NCBI RefSeq assembly: GCF_009720625.1
Contig: NZ_CP046266.1
Coordinates: 4,693,501-4,757,500, forward strand
Length of the DNA: 64,000 bases
Direction: 5' to 3'
Origin: Metabacillus sediminilitoris
GTDB lineage: Bacteria > Bacillota > Bacilli > Bacillales > Bacillaceae
Made by a program: the position numbers and the translations under genes. The notes below the pieces were generated by a model, which saw only the letters and a list, made by a program, of their open reading frames with translations, searched no databases and was not told the DNA's origin. Shown here piece by piece: positions 1 through 8,796 of the stretch (position 1 is its first letter; every line of letters starts with the position of its first letter).

Positions 1-1031
1 GAAAAAAGCTTTTGCCACCAAGTTAACCCGCTTATCCCATAAATGGCAGGCACTTTTTCCTGATCAGCGAAATCACCTGCAAAATAGTAGCTATCATATG
101 ATTGATCAATATGATGGATCACCGCTGGAAACGTTGTGGGCAAATTGTATTCTTTCAGTTTTTTTTCTCCTTCTTCAGACAATGATAACTTGAAATTAGC
201 CTGTACTTCCTGTTGGTCAATTGCTTCTACCACATCAAACCAGTAATTATATTGAATGGGATCTTTTAATTCATTTTCAGCTAAACCATTTTTAGTTGAC
301 TGGAACATCACATAGTTCTTTTCTAAGTCCTCGTCTGTTAAGACAATCACTTGATCGTCTTCATTGACAAAAACGATCCCATTCCCTTTATAAGAAAACG
401 ATTCGCCGTATTGCCGTTCATAATTTTGTTTAAGCCATCGGGGTACTTCCTTAGATTCTAAATCATCAAAATAACGCCCCATCCAACCAGTCCAAGTGAC
501 ATTCAATAAATAATAAAACTCCTCACGTACTTCTTGCTCTGTTGGGGATCCAAACGTATTAAACTCTGCAATAAGTGTTTGATTATTTTTACTTAATGAT
601 GAACTAATGGCAATAACCTCTTCAGATGTCATCCCACCATAAAGTAGTTCAGAACGATTTCCTTCTGCATTTTCACTGCCATATTCATCTTCATATACAC
701 CATATCCATCTGCCACGTATAATACGTCATATCCTGATAAATCGTTTGGAAACTCACTTATGTTAAACTTTGGCGGTTGGTCTGTCGGGACAAATCCAAC
801 ATAATCCTCTTTTGGATCATATGTTTGGCTACCATCCTGCTTAAGCTTCAAATGATTAAGAATCCATACTAGCCCTTTGTGTTCACGATATGACTGATCT
901 GGTACGGTTTTATCAATGATTAATACATTCAAATGTTCGGTTGATTTTAGTTGCCATATCCAAAATGGAGATGTAAACAAGATAAAAAGCAGCAAGAACC
1001 CAAAAGTAATAAGTACATTTTTTTTAGTCAT
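1..1031 (-). CDS. Membrane-anchored protein of unknown function, C-terminus off the left edge
   Basis: The open frame begins with an ATG at 1031 and runs off the window edge (343 codons visible). It starts with a lysine pair and one hydrophobic segment (about residues 7-27), then a large extracytoplasmic region. That region opens with a beta-strand-like LNVLIIDKTVP and contains GYDVLYVADGYG, reminiscent of a Rossmann or amidotransferase-like fold, but I do not recognise the family. The ATG overlaps the stop of the upstream glycosyltransferase by 8 nt, so the two are translationally coupled. The operon context suggests a role in assembling, modifying or exporting the polysaccharide made by that glycosyltransferase; this is inference. 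Confidence 0.8.
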   Translation of the reverse strand, partial: MTKKNVLITFGFLLLFILFTSPFWIWQLKSTEHLNVLIIDKTVPDQSYREHKGLVWILNHLKLKQDGSQTYDPKEDYVGFVPTDQPPKFNISEFPNDLSGYDVLYVADGYGVYEDEYGSENAEGNRSELLYGGMTSEEVIAISSSLSKNNQTLIAEFNTFGSPTEQEVREEFYYLLNVTWTGWMGRYFDDLESKEVPRWLKQNYERQYGESFSYKGNGIVFVNEDDQVIVLTDEDLEKNYVMFQSTKNGLAENELKDPIQYNYWFDVVEAIDQQEVQANFKLSLSEEGEKKLKEYNLPTTFPAVIHHIDQSYDSYYFAGDFADQEKVPAIYGISGLTWWQKLF

Positions 1032-2439
1032 TTGAGACACCTTTTCTAATCATTTCTCCCCATCCCTTTTTACCAATTACCATTTCAACCATTCCTTCAA
1101 CACGCCATAAAACAGTTAATGGGCGATACCAAAATGTCTCAGTGAGTGAAATAAAAAATAAAATCGTCAAATGCTTTACCTTTGGATATCTTTCCATCGT
1201 CCATTCCTCTAATAAAACAGCTGCCATTGAGTAGATTGAACCGTAAATGAATGCAAGTATAAAAAATAAGAGCGCATATTCGATATAAATGCTTCCCGTA
1301 AAAATTGAGATAATCAAGATAATATAACCAATCAGTTCAATTAACGGTCCTAAGAATTCTATAAAAAAGAAATAAGGCATGGCAAACAAGCCAATTGATC
1401 CATATTTAGGATTAAACAACAATTTTTTATGCTTCCATAAACTATCAAATAGACCTCGATGCCATCTTTTCCTTTGCCTGCGGAGGAATTTAATGGATTC
1501 AGGTGCTTCCGTCCAACAAACCGGATCTGGTACATAAATTATTTTTTTATTTACTTTTTTCTCTTTTATTAATCTGTGTAGCCGAACAACCAGCTCCATG
1601 TCTTCTCCAACTGTATGGGCATAACCGCCTGCCTCAACAACCCACCTTTTCGAAAATACACCAAAAGCTCCTGAGACAATGAGGAGAAGATTATTTTTAC
1701 TTAACCCAACACGTCCTGTTAAAAAAGCACGTAAATATTCAATAACTTGCATGATAACAATTGGTTTATGTGATAGCCCTATACTGACAAGTTCGCCATT
1801 TTGGATGTCACATCCGTTTGCAATTCTAACGCTACCGCCAGATGCAATCACTTCATCATCTGACTCAATAATTGGTTTTAACACTTTTAAAAAAGCATTT
1901 CTTTCAATAATTGAATCACCATCGAGCGAACAAAAATAAGGATATTTCGAACAATTAATACCTGCATTTAATGCATCGGCTTTCCCGCCGTTTTCTTTAT
2001 CTAACACGATAAGATGAGGATAAATGGTTGATTGATAGACACCTTTTACTTCTTTTGTATCTAACTGTTTACGTACGACACGATTGATTTTCACAAGCTT
2101 AAATCTCATAAAGAGCTTTTCAAGTGTATCATCTGTCGATCCGTCATTGATAATGATCATTTCATACTCAGGGTATTCGATACTTAATAGAGATCTTATC
2201 GTGCCATAAATTCCAGCTGATTCATTATAGGCAGGAACAAGGATAGAAACTGGTTTTGTAAACTCTGACTGCAATAAATCTTCGTATGGCACCACTTCAT
2301 GCAATTGATAATTTTTTCGTATTTGCGAAAGGGAGAGTATGATCATGCCTCCATAAACGGTCATAATCAAGATCATATAGATAAAAATAAACCAGCTGCC
2401 AACTGTTAATAAATGCGACCAATTAATATGAATAACCAC
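1024..2439 (-). CDS. Processive family 2 glycosyltransferase (BcsA/PgaC/YdaM-like)
   Basis: 471 aa. One N-terminal membrane helix (about 10-34) precedes a cytoplasmic GT2 domain with ILVPAYNES, the nucleotide-sugar site NDGSTDD, the acidic LDGDS motif and the processive-enzyme signature in RRQRKRW near residue 320. Further membrane helices follow (about 345-445). This layout is typical of synthases that polymerise and extrude a polysaccharide, such as PgaC or B. subtilis YdaM. The GTG start lies 4 nt after AAGGAG and overlaps the 3' end of the HEAT-repeat gene by 17 nt. There is no PilZ domain, so c-di-GMP control would have to act through a partner. The sugar substrate cannot be told from sequence. 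Confidence 0.9.
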   Translation of the reverse strand: MVIHINWSHLLTVGSWFIFIYMILIMTVYGGMIILSLSQIRKNYQLHEVVPYEDLLQSEFTKPVSILVPAYNESAGIYGTIRSLLSIEYPEYEMIIINDGSTDDTLEKLFMRFKLVKINRVVRKQLDTKEVKGVYQSTIYPHLIVLDKENGGKADALNAGINCSKYPYFCSLDGDSIIERNAFLKVLKPIIESDDEVIASGGSVRIANGCDIQNGELVSIGLSHKPIVIMQVIEYLRAFLTGRVGLSKNNLLLIVSGAFGVFSKRWVVEAGGYAHTVGEDMELVVRLHRLIKEKKVNKKIIYVPDPVCWTEAPESIKFLRRQRKRWHRGLFDSLWKHKKLLFNPKYGSIGLFAMPYFFFIEFLGPLIELIGYIILIISIFTGSIYIEYALLFFILAFIYGSIYSMAAVLLEEWTMERYPKVKHLTILFFISLTETFWYRPLTVLWRVEGMVEMVIGKKGWGEMIRKGVSND

Positions 2440-3475
2440 CGCGCTCCTTTTCTAGCCATTCAAAAGCCATATCCTTAGCAAACATATCCTCAGACTCTTC
2501 CGTTACTTTTGTCAGGATGTCCACGCCATCCTTAAAGCGTAAAATTGCTTTGGCTGCTTCAGAACGAACGACGAATTCACGATCGGATAGTCGCTCAATT
2601 AACTTTCCTTTATAATCTTCCATCCTTTGTACCCCAGCCACCTTTGTAGCCATCATCCTGATTTGCCAACTATCTGAATTAAAAAAAGGTGAAACATATT
2701 TCTTATCAATTGGCACACCTATGTTTGCAAATGCTTTTAACGATCGGATTCTTACTTCTTCTTCGCCTTGCAAAACAAGCCTTTGCAGCAGAGAATGATG
2801 GTTAATAAGTTGTTTTCTCCCGATCGTATCAATTAGAATGTATTGCAGTCTTAAAAGAAGTTCGTCAAAACTAGCAACAAACCGATCAATATGATCTTCT
2901 TCCATATTCGAGAAAATCGATAACAATGAAAAATCTGATATGTTATGATTCAAATTTTTAATATACTCGACTATTTTTTCATCTTGAAACATTGCTAATA
3001 GCTTTAGTATTTGTGTTTTTTCTGCATTCGTCGTTTTTTTCTTTTTGAATATGTCATGTAGTGTTAACCTTAAATGATCCATATAAAAATCTTCAATTAA
3101 ATAGAGAGCATTCATTCTGAGGCTCCATCGTCTTTGTTTGAGCTGTTTTTCTATATACTTTGTCAAATGATTTTTAGCAATGCAACTAATTCTTTTCTTT
3201 ACAGCAGAATCGTCTAATACATTTGAATACTCTTGAAGCAGTTCGATTAGTGCGATGAATTTTTCTTCACTCTGATTTGAATCTAGAAAATGTAGTTCAC
3301 CTGTTTGTAAATAGTGAAACATTTTCAAGCGGTATATTTCCTTTAATTCATTTATTTTTTGTCTCAGTTGATTATTTATATGTTTTTTAACCATGAGATA
3401 AAAAAATAAGCTCAGTAAAATGAACAACATGACAATAAGCAATATAAAAAGGGCTGCTAAACCAATGTCTATCAT
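2423..3475 (-). CDS. HEAT-repeat protein with N-terminal membrane anchor
   Basis: 350 aa. A hydrophobic helix (about residues 5-28) is followed by a basic linker and an alpha-helical region with HEAT/PBS-lyase-type repeats. The best is near the C-terminus, where DREFVVRSEAAKAILRF has the typical repeat pattern. It sits between a diguanylate cyclase and a membrane glycosyltransferase, 1 nt after the former and overlapping the latter. HEAT scaffolds usually mediate protein contacts. An adaptor between the regulator and the synthase is the simplest idea, but that is inference. No catalytic residues are visible. Confidence 0.85.
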   Translation of the reverse strand: MIDIGLAALFILLIVMLFILLSLFFYLMVKKHINNQLRQKINELKEIYRLKMFHYLQTGELHFLDSNQSEEKFIALIELLQEYSNVLDDSAVKKRISCIAKNHLTKYIEKQLKQRRWSLRMNALYLIEDFYMDHLRLTLHDIFKKKKTTNAEKTQILKLLAMFQDEKIVEYIKNLNHNISDFSLLSIFSNMEEDHIDRFVASFDELLLRLQYILIDTIGRKQLINHHSLLQRLVLQGEEEVRIRSLKAFANIGVPIDKKYVSPFFNSDSWQIRMMATKVAGVQRMEDYKGKLIERLSDREFVVRSEAAKAILRFKDGVDILTKVTEESEDMFAKDMAFEWLEKERGGYSY

Positions 3476-3476
3476 A

Positions 3477-5096
3477 CTATTTCATCCTCTTAATTAAATG
3501 CCCTAAGCGAGTTTCCAGCTCCAATAACTTAAAAGGCTTAGTAATATAGTCATCCGCACCTAGCTGCAAGGCTCTTGAAATATCTTGCTCACTTTTACGA
3601 GAGGTAAGCATCATGATTGTAAACCGTTCGTGGTATCGAAGTTCTCTTAACTTCTGAAGAACCTCCAGGCCATCCATCCGCGGCATCATCCCATCCAAAA
3701 TAATTAAGTAAGGTTCATTCTTTTTTAAATACCAATCTGATTCAAAAAATTCCATACCATCCTTAAATGGTTGTATATCTAACGAGAATCCATCTGTATA
3801 TTTACTTTTACTAATCAAATCTTGAAGCATCGTGCGAATAATCGGGTCATCATCAATAATGCCAATATGAACGATTTTTTTATGGAGACGAACATTATTG
3901 ACAGGGACTATTCTCACCTGATTTCTGCCTTCACTTTTTGCCTCATATAGTGCTCCGTCAGCAAGGTCAATATTCTTTTTTAAATCTAGTTCATCTAAAT
4001 AAACTTCTTGTATGCCCGCTGAAAAAGTACAATAGAATTCACTTTGATCGTCCATACTTTTAAATGGTGTTTTTGAAAACTCTGCCAATATCCGGTCAAG
4101 AACAATCTTTGCTTCATTTGCTCGAGTTTCCGGAAATAGGATAAGAAACTCCTCTCCTCCATAACGAATGACAACATCGTTTAGCCTTAATCGAATTCTA
4201 ACGATTTCAGCAAATCCTGCTAAAACTTTATCCCCTACAATATGGCCATATGTATCATTTACTTGTTTAAATTGATCGAGGTCCACCATTGCGATACTAA
4301 ATACTTTATAGTTTCTTTTCATGCTGCTTACAAAACGATCGTATGTTCTCTGTAAATATTTACGATTAAATACTTTCGTTAAATCATCCAATAAAATTAA
4401 GTCCTCTATTGCCAGTTTTCTTTCTATTTGACGATTAATTCTGATCATAAATTCGTCCATCTCCAATGGCTTATGAATATAATCATCCGCACCTAATTGG
4501 TAACTTTTCATTCTCGTTTCCTTTGTATGATCAACACTGATCATGATCATTGGGATAAAATGCTGTTTCATGTTCTCCTTAAGCTCTATTAAAACGTCTA
4601 ACCCACTTTTATTTTTCATGTGTATATCGATAATCACACAATCAGGGTTTAAGTCATAATAAGAATTAATAGCCCTGTCCGGGTCTGCCACTGCAATCAC
4701 AAGCCAATCATTTTTCTCTAATTCATCTTTTAGGTACATTAGTAATGCTGTATCATCATCAATTAACAAAATAAGCTTTTTATCTTTCAATTCCTCTTTC
4801 CGTTCAACGATCTCGTTTATATTAGAAATTTCCTCATAATAAAAAGTTGAAATTAAAGGAAATAAAAACTCTTGCAGATCTTCCTTCAGCCATTCTTTTT
4901 CATCATTTTCATCCAATTGACTCTTTAACTTTTGAGCTATTTCTCCTCCTTTATGAAAGCCAATTGTTGATGCCGTCCCAACAATCGAGTGAAGGAAACG
5001 ATATAACTCCTTTTGTTGAATACGTTCCTGATTGTTTAGCCATGCCTCAAGATGTTTTCTAACATTTTTAATCAAGATCTGTAAATATTTATTCAT
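3477..5096 (-). CDS. Response-regulator diguanylate cyclase (Hpt-like, REC, GGDEF, REC)
   Basis: 539 aa from the chosen start. Order: an Hpt-like helical region with the HSIVGTAS core (about residue 36); a first receiver with DDD and phospho-acceptor Asp in VIIDIHM (about 157); a GGDEF domain with an intact catalytic GGEEF and an inhibitory RLND I-site exactly five residues before it; and a C-terminal second receiver (IIDDDPIIR, ILDGMMPRMDG). It should make c-di-GMP with product inhibition. An upstream ATG at 5126 is possible, but the ATG at 5096 has GGGAGAG at proper spacing. First gene of a four-gene minus-strand operon. No sensor kinase is adjacent. Confidence 0.92.
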   Translation of the reverse strand: MNKYLQILIKNVRKHLEAWLNNQERIQQKELYRFLHSIVGTASTIGFHKGGEIAQKLKSQLDENDEKEWLKEDLQEFLFPLISTFYYEEISNINEIVERKEELKDKKLILLIDDDTALLMYLKDELEKNDWLVIAVADPDRAINSYYDLNPDCVIIDIHMKNKSGLDVLIELKENMKQHFIPMIMISVDHTKETRMKSYQLGADDYIHKPLEMDEFMIRINRQIERKLAIEDLILLDDLTKVFNRKYLQRTYDRFVSSMKRNYKVFSIAMVDLDQFKQVNDTYGHIVGDKVLAGFAEIVRIRLRLNDVVIRYGGEEFLILFPETRANEAKIVLDRILAEFSKTPFKSMDDQSEFYCTFSAGIQEVYLDELDLKKNIDLADGALYEAKSEGRNQVRIVPVNNVRLHKKIVHIGIIDDDPIIRTMLQDLISKSKYTDGFSLDIQPFKDGMEFFESDWYLKKNEPYLIILDGMMPRMDGLEVLQKLRELRYHERFTIMMLTSRKSEQDISRALQLGADDYITKPFKLLELETRLGHLIKRMK

Positions 5097-5403
5097 TAGT
5101 CTCTCCCGACGATTTTTTAAGTTCATTCTATAGTTCTACTTTTTATAATAATTCTACACGGCAAAAAATAATACTAAAAATGTGACAATTTCCGACTTTT
5201 TATAGGCCATTTATCTCTTTATTCCTTTAGTATTTTTAGACTATCCCTATTCCTTAGTGTGAACTATTTTGTCATTCTTAATATTTTCCCTTTCGTTATA
5301 TATTCTTGTGAAAATTTCGCAATCTATTTCAGGAAGTGCACATACTAAGAAGAGTAAAAAGGAGATATATGGGTATAACCTTAGTAATGAAAGTGGTGAT
5401 CTT
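5097..5403. other. Divergent intergenic region, nothing recognised
   Basis: Separates the diguanylate cyclase operon (minus) from mstX-yugO (plus) and must hold both promoters. A plus-strand frame runs through the right half in phase with mstX, but its upstream ATG (5269) has no Shine-Dalgarno. I see no riboswitch or clear operator. Confidence 0.5.
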
Positions 5404-5649
5404 TTGAAAGTAAGTGAAGATGAGAAAAAACAACTTAGTGAAGCCATCGATAAAATGAATGAAGGTTTAGATGCTTTTATAGGTTTTTATAATGATTCTG
5501 AGGAAGATAAAGCACTTATTGAGTTTTCCGACGAAACAATTGAAACAATACAACTCGCTATTGAGACATATGGAAAAGAAGAGGTCACAACAAAAATTAA
5601 CACAATCATTAAAGAAGTCCTATCGTTTTTACCGAATAAGAAAGGATGA
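5404..5649 (+). CDS. mstX: Mistic (MstX), short form, membrane-associated protein
   Basis: 81 aa from a TTG start. The protein closely matches B. subtilis Mistic: the core EDEKKQLSEAIDKMNEGLDAF and the C-terminal NTIIKEVLS correspond directly. Mistic is an acidic, amphipathic four-helix protein that associates with membranes without a signal sequence and is co-transcribed with the YugO potassium channel. The TTG is chosen because an almost complete anti-16S match (GAAAGTGGTGATC) precedes it. The frame extends upstream to an ATG at 5269 without a ribosome site. This matches the short orthologues that lack the N-terminal extension of the B. subtilis protein. It ends 7 nt before yugO. Confidence 0.88.
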   Translation: MKVSEDEKKQLSEAIDKMNEGLDAFIGFYNDSEEDKALIEFSDETIETIQLAIETYGKEEVTTKINTIIKEVLSFLPNKKG

Positions 5650-5656
5650 TTGATGG

Positions 5657-6652
5657 ATGGCAAATTCAAACAAAACCATTATCCACTGGTTACGATGGCC
5701 GCTATATTATCGATTAACATTAATTGTCCTCCTTATTATTCTTGTTTTTGGATCCATCATGTCGCTTGTGGAACCTAATGAATTCCCCACTACCTTTGAT
5801 GGGATTTGGTGGGCTGTTGTAACGATTTCAACTGTTGGTTTTGGTGATTATGTTCCACATACCTATGTTGGCAGAGGAATTGCTATGTTGATGATCATTG
5901 TTGGAGCAAGTTTTGTCACCGCCTATTTTGCAACGATTTCTGCAGCTGCTATTAAGTCACAGCATTCGTATATGGAAGGTGAAAGACCATTTAAAGGTAC
6001 GAATCATGTTGTGTTAATTGGTTGGAATGAAAAGGCTAATGAAATGATTGAATCACTACTATCAGTTAAACCTTATAAACAAATTGTGTTAATCGACGAA
6101 ACATTACATACTGCACCACTTATTGAGAATGTACATTTTATTCGCGGTAATCCCTCAAACGATCGAACCTTGCAAAAGGCAAATATTGAAGATGCTGATG
6201 CAGCGATTATCACAGCTGATCAACATAAAAATGAACATGATGCTGATATGTATTCCATTCTCGTTTTATTAACATTAAAGGGTGTAAATCCCAAATTATA
6301 TTGTGTGATTGAAATCCTAACAGAACATCAAGCAAATAATGCAAGCAGAGCTGGTGCAGATGAAATTATAAAATCCTATAAACTAACGAGCCATTTTATG
6401 ATGAGCAGCTATCTAGCAAAAAATGGCCTTTCACACTTTTATTCTGAGCTAAATCCCGCAAGTGGTAATCTATTTCAAGTTTTGCCCGTAACAGATCGGT
6501 TAGTAGGAAAAACATTTAGGGATGCAAGCCATGAACTCCTTGATAATGAATCAATCTTAATTGGGGTAAAAAGAGGAGAGGAAACGAAATTAAATCCGCC
6601 TCTAACTTATCAAATTCAAGCCAATGATTCCTTAATTGTTTATACTCATTAA
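5657..6652 (+). CDS. yugO: Potassium channel YugO with RCK/TrkA-N domain
   Basis: 331 aa. Two membrane helices (about 17-40 and 72-98) flank a pore loop with the potassium filter TVGFGDY. A cytoplasmic RCK domain follows (VVLIGWNEKA nucleotide-binding start) plus a TrkA-C-like end. In B. subtilis the mstX-yugO pair affects biofilm formation and potassium-based electrical signalling, and the same pair is kept here. The ATG follows GGATGATTG closely. A strong terminator lies directly after the stop. Confidence 0.94.
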   Translation: MANSNKTIIHWLRWPLYYRLTLIVLLIILVFGSIMSLVEPNEFPTTFDGIWWAVVTISTVGFGDYVPHTYVGRGIAMLMIIVGASFVTAYFATISAAAIKSQHSYMEGERPFKGTNHVVLIGWNEKANEMIESLLSVKPYKQIVLIDETLHTAPLIENVHFIRGNPSNDRTLQKANIEDADAAIITADQHKNEHDADMYSILVLLTLKGVNPKLYCVIEILTEHQANNASRAGADEIIKSYKLTSHFMMSSYLAKNGLSHFYSELNPASGNLFQVLPVTDRLVGKTFRDASHELLDNESILIGVKRGEETKLNPPLTYQIQANDSLIVYTH

Positions 6653-6654
6653 GC

Positions 6655-6710
6655 AAAAGCCACTCATCGTATCAAAAGGTGTTTCCCTTTTGGTCGTTGA
6701 GTGGCTTTTT
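6655..6710 (+). terminator. Rho-independent terminator of mstX-yugO
   Basis: AAAAGCCACTCA pairs with TGAGTGGCTTTTT around an inner hairpin (AAAAGG/CCTTTT), giving a long stem with a T run three bases after the yugO stop. Confidence 0.85.
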
Positions 6711-6725
6711 AGCCGTTCATGATAT

Positions 6726-7127
6726 TCAAATAAGTTTTTCCTCAAGTTCTTTGACAAGTGCTTTTCCTTTGTCAATATATTCGTCACTTATGGAAGCATC
6801 TTTATCCTGCGGCTCCTGGAATTGATTAAATGAGGCACTAAAATTCCCATTTCTTGCATGGTCATCTAATCCTATTTGATATTTATGTGCCAAAAGATAT
6901 GGTGTACCTATTTGAACCGTTGTATTGTGAGAATCAAGTTGTCCATCAATTGCCTTAAAAGGAATTCTTAAAAAATGATAGCCAGCATCTGAATCCATTT
7001 TATAATCAAAAGAGCCATGATCATATTCCCAATTACCACCGATTGAGTAGCCAATCGGTTTTAATGTTTGCTCAAGTTCATATAACTCATACGATTTTCC
7101 GTCTAACTGTGAAGGAATGTCAATCAT
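6726..7127 (-). CDS. yugN: YugN-like family protein
   Basis: 133 aa. It resembles B. subtilis YugN, a small soluble protein of unknown biochemical role (YugN-like family), and lies where yugN does, between yugO and pgi. There is no signal peptide or membrane segment. A hydrophilic, slightly acidic C-terminal helix (KALVKELEEKL) is visible. The ATG is preceded by AAAGGGGGTTATAA. Confidence 0.85.
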   Translation of the reverse strand: MIDIPSQLDGKSYELYELEQTLKPIGYSIGGNWEYDHGSFDYKMDSDAGYHFLRIPFKAIDGQLDSHNTTVQIGTPYLLAHKYQIGLDDHARNGNFSASFNQFQEPQDKDASISDEYIDKGKALVKELEEKLI

Positions 7128-7219
7128 TTTATAACCCCCTTTTTATTGTTAGATTTTCCTAATGACGAAAAAACATTCTCAAGGAAATAAAGGTTTATAT
7201 ATTTACATTAATTGAAAAT

Positions 7220-7260
7220 GAAAAAAGAGACTGACAATGAAGCCAGTCCCTCTCTTTTCA
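7220..7260 (-). terminator. Terminator of pgi
   Basis: On the minus strand GAGAGGGACTG pairs with CAGTCTCTTTTTT just after the pgi stop, with a T run. Confidence 0.8.
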
Positions 7261-7263
7261 AAA

Positions 7264-8616
7264 TTATTTTTCTAAGCGTTTTTCAAGCTCAGCTTTTTTC
7301 TCTTCAAATCCTGGTTTACCAAGTAAAGCAAACATATTTACTTTGTATGCTTCAACACCTGGTTGGTCAAATGGATTTACACCTAGTAAATAACCGCTCA
7401 TTGCACATGCCTTTTCGAAGAAATACACTAAATAGCCAAATGTATATTCATCCATTTCAGGAATTGATACAACTAAGTTAGGCACTCCGCCATCGGTATG
7501 AGCTAACATTGTCCCTTGGAATGCTTTTTTATTTACAAAATCAACTGATTTACCTGCTAAATAATTTAATCCATCTAAATCATTTGCCTCTTCTTCAACA
7601 AGTAACTCGTGACGAGAATTTTCTACATTAATAACGGTTTCGAAAATGTCACGGCGTCCTTCCTGTACATATTGTCCTAATGAGTGCAAATCAGTTGAGA
7701 AGTTTGCTGATGATGGATAGATTCCTTTTTGGTCCTTCCCTTCACTTTCACCGAATAATTGTTTCCACCATTCAGAGAAATATTGAAGTCCTGGCTCATA
7801 GTTGATTAGCATTTCAATTGTTTTACCTTTGTTGTATAAAACATTACGTACCGCAGCATATTGGTATGCTGCGTTTTCATCTAATTCAGCTTTACCAAAG
7901 TCAACGCTTGCAGCAGCAGCACCTTTCATCATTGCTTCAATATCAACACCTGTCACTGCAATCGGTAATAATCCAACTGCTGTTAATACTGAATAACGGC
8001 CGCCAACATCATCTGGAATAATAAATGACTCGTAGCCCTCTTCTGTTGCAAGAGTTTTTAATGCTCCGCGAGCTTTATCAGTTGTCGCATAAATACGATG
8101 CTTTGCTTCTTGTGCTCCATACTTTTCAATTAAAAGCTTTCTGAAAAGACGGAAAGCTAAAGCAGGCTCAGTTGTTGTTCCTGATTTAGAAATAACGTTA
8201 ATAGAAAAGTCTTTTCCTTCTAGTAAATCTTGAACATCTTTCATATATGTAGAACTAATATTGTTTCCAACAAAAATGACTTGTGGTGTCTTTCTTTGCT
8301 CTTTCGCTAATGAGTTATAAAAAGAATGATTAAGCATTTCAATTGCTGCACGTGCTCCTAAGTATGAACCACCAATTCCAATTACAAGAAGAACATCTGA
8401 ATCAGATTTGATTTTTTCAGCGCTCTTTTGTATACGGGCAAACTCTTCTTTATCATAGTTTGTTGGAAGATCGACCCAACCTAAAAAATCACTGCCAGCA
8501 CCTGTTTGCTCATGTATAGATTGATGTGCAGCTTTCACAAAGTCACGTAAGTATGTAATTTCATGTTCGTTAAAAAAAGTTAAAGCATTTGAGTAATCAA
8601 AACGTACATGTGTCAT
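7264..8616 (-). CDS. pgi: Glucose-6-phosphate isomerase
   Basis: 450 aa, the usual length in Bacillus. It interconverts glucose-6-phosphate and fructose-6-phosphate in the cytosol. Visible motifs are the phosphate-binding [11 protein letters not shown], the family signature [14 protein letters not shown] and the late catalytic region around [14 protein letters not shown]. The frame is open 25 codons further upstream, but the ATG at 8616 follows GGAGGAG by 8 nt and gives the family N-terminus MTHVRFDYS. Single gene with its own terminator; a cre-like sequence lies about 90 nt upstream. Confidence 0.96.
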   Translation of the reverse strand: MTHVRFDYSNALTFFNEHEITYLRDFVKAAHQSIHEQTGAGSDFLGWVDLPTNYDKEEFARIQKSAEKIKSDSDVLLVIGIGGSYLGARAAIEMLNHSFYNSLAKEQRKTPQVIFVGNNISSTYMKDVQDLLEGKDFSINVISKSGTTTEPALAFRLFRKLLIEKYGAQEAKHRIYATTDKARGALKTLATEEGYESFIIPDDVGGRYSVLTAVGLLPIAVTGVDIEAMMKGAAAASVDFGKAELDENAAYQYAAVRNVLYNKGKTIEMLINYEPGLQYFSEWWKQLFGESEGKDQKGIYPSSANFSTDLHSLGQYVQEGRRDIFETVINVENSRHELLVEEEANDLDGLNYLAGKSVDFVNKKAFQGTMLAHTDGGVPNLVVSIPEMDEYTFGYLVYFFEKACAMSGYLLGVNPFDQPGVEAYKVNMFALLGKPGFEEKKAELEKRLEK

Positions 8617-8704
8617 AACATTTTCTCCTCCATTACTTATCAAATAATAATGTACTACTAACACTTTATCTAAACTGTTCTTGTAAATCAAGCTAGGGTA
8701 AATT

Positions 8705-8718
8705 TGTAAGCGTAACCA
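8705..8718. promoter_or_regulatory. cre-like (CcpA) site upstream of pgi
   Basis: TGTAAGCGTAACCA matches 13 of 14 positions of the catabolite-responsive element consensus TGWAARCGYTWNCW. It lies about 90 nt before the pgi start. Regulation by CcpA is inference. Confidence 0.4.
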
Positions 8719-8750
8719 ATACCGTATTTTATTTTCGACATAATTCTTTT

Positions 8751-8793
8751 AAAAAACACGGAGGAAAAATGACATTCATACTCCGTGTTTTTC
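8751..8793 (-). terminator. Terminator of the yugJ-like dehydrogenase gene
   Basis: AAAACACGGAG and CTCCGTGTTTT form an 11-bp stem with A/T runs on both sides, directly beyond the dehydrogenase stop; it can also work on the plus strand. Confidence 0.8.
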
Positions 8794-8796
8794 TAT

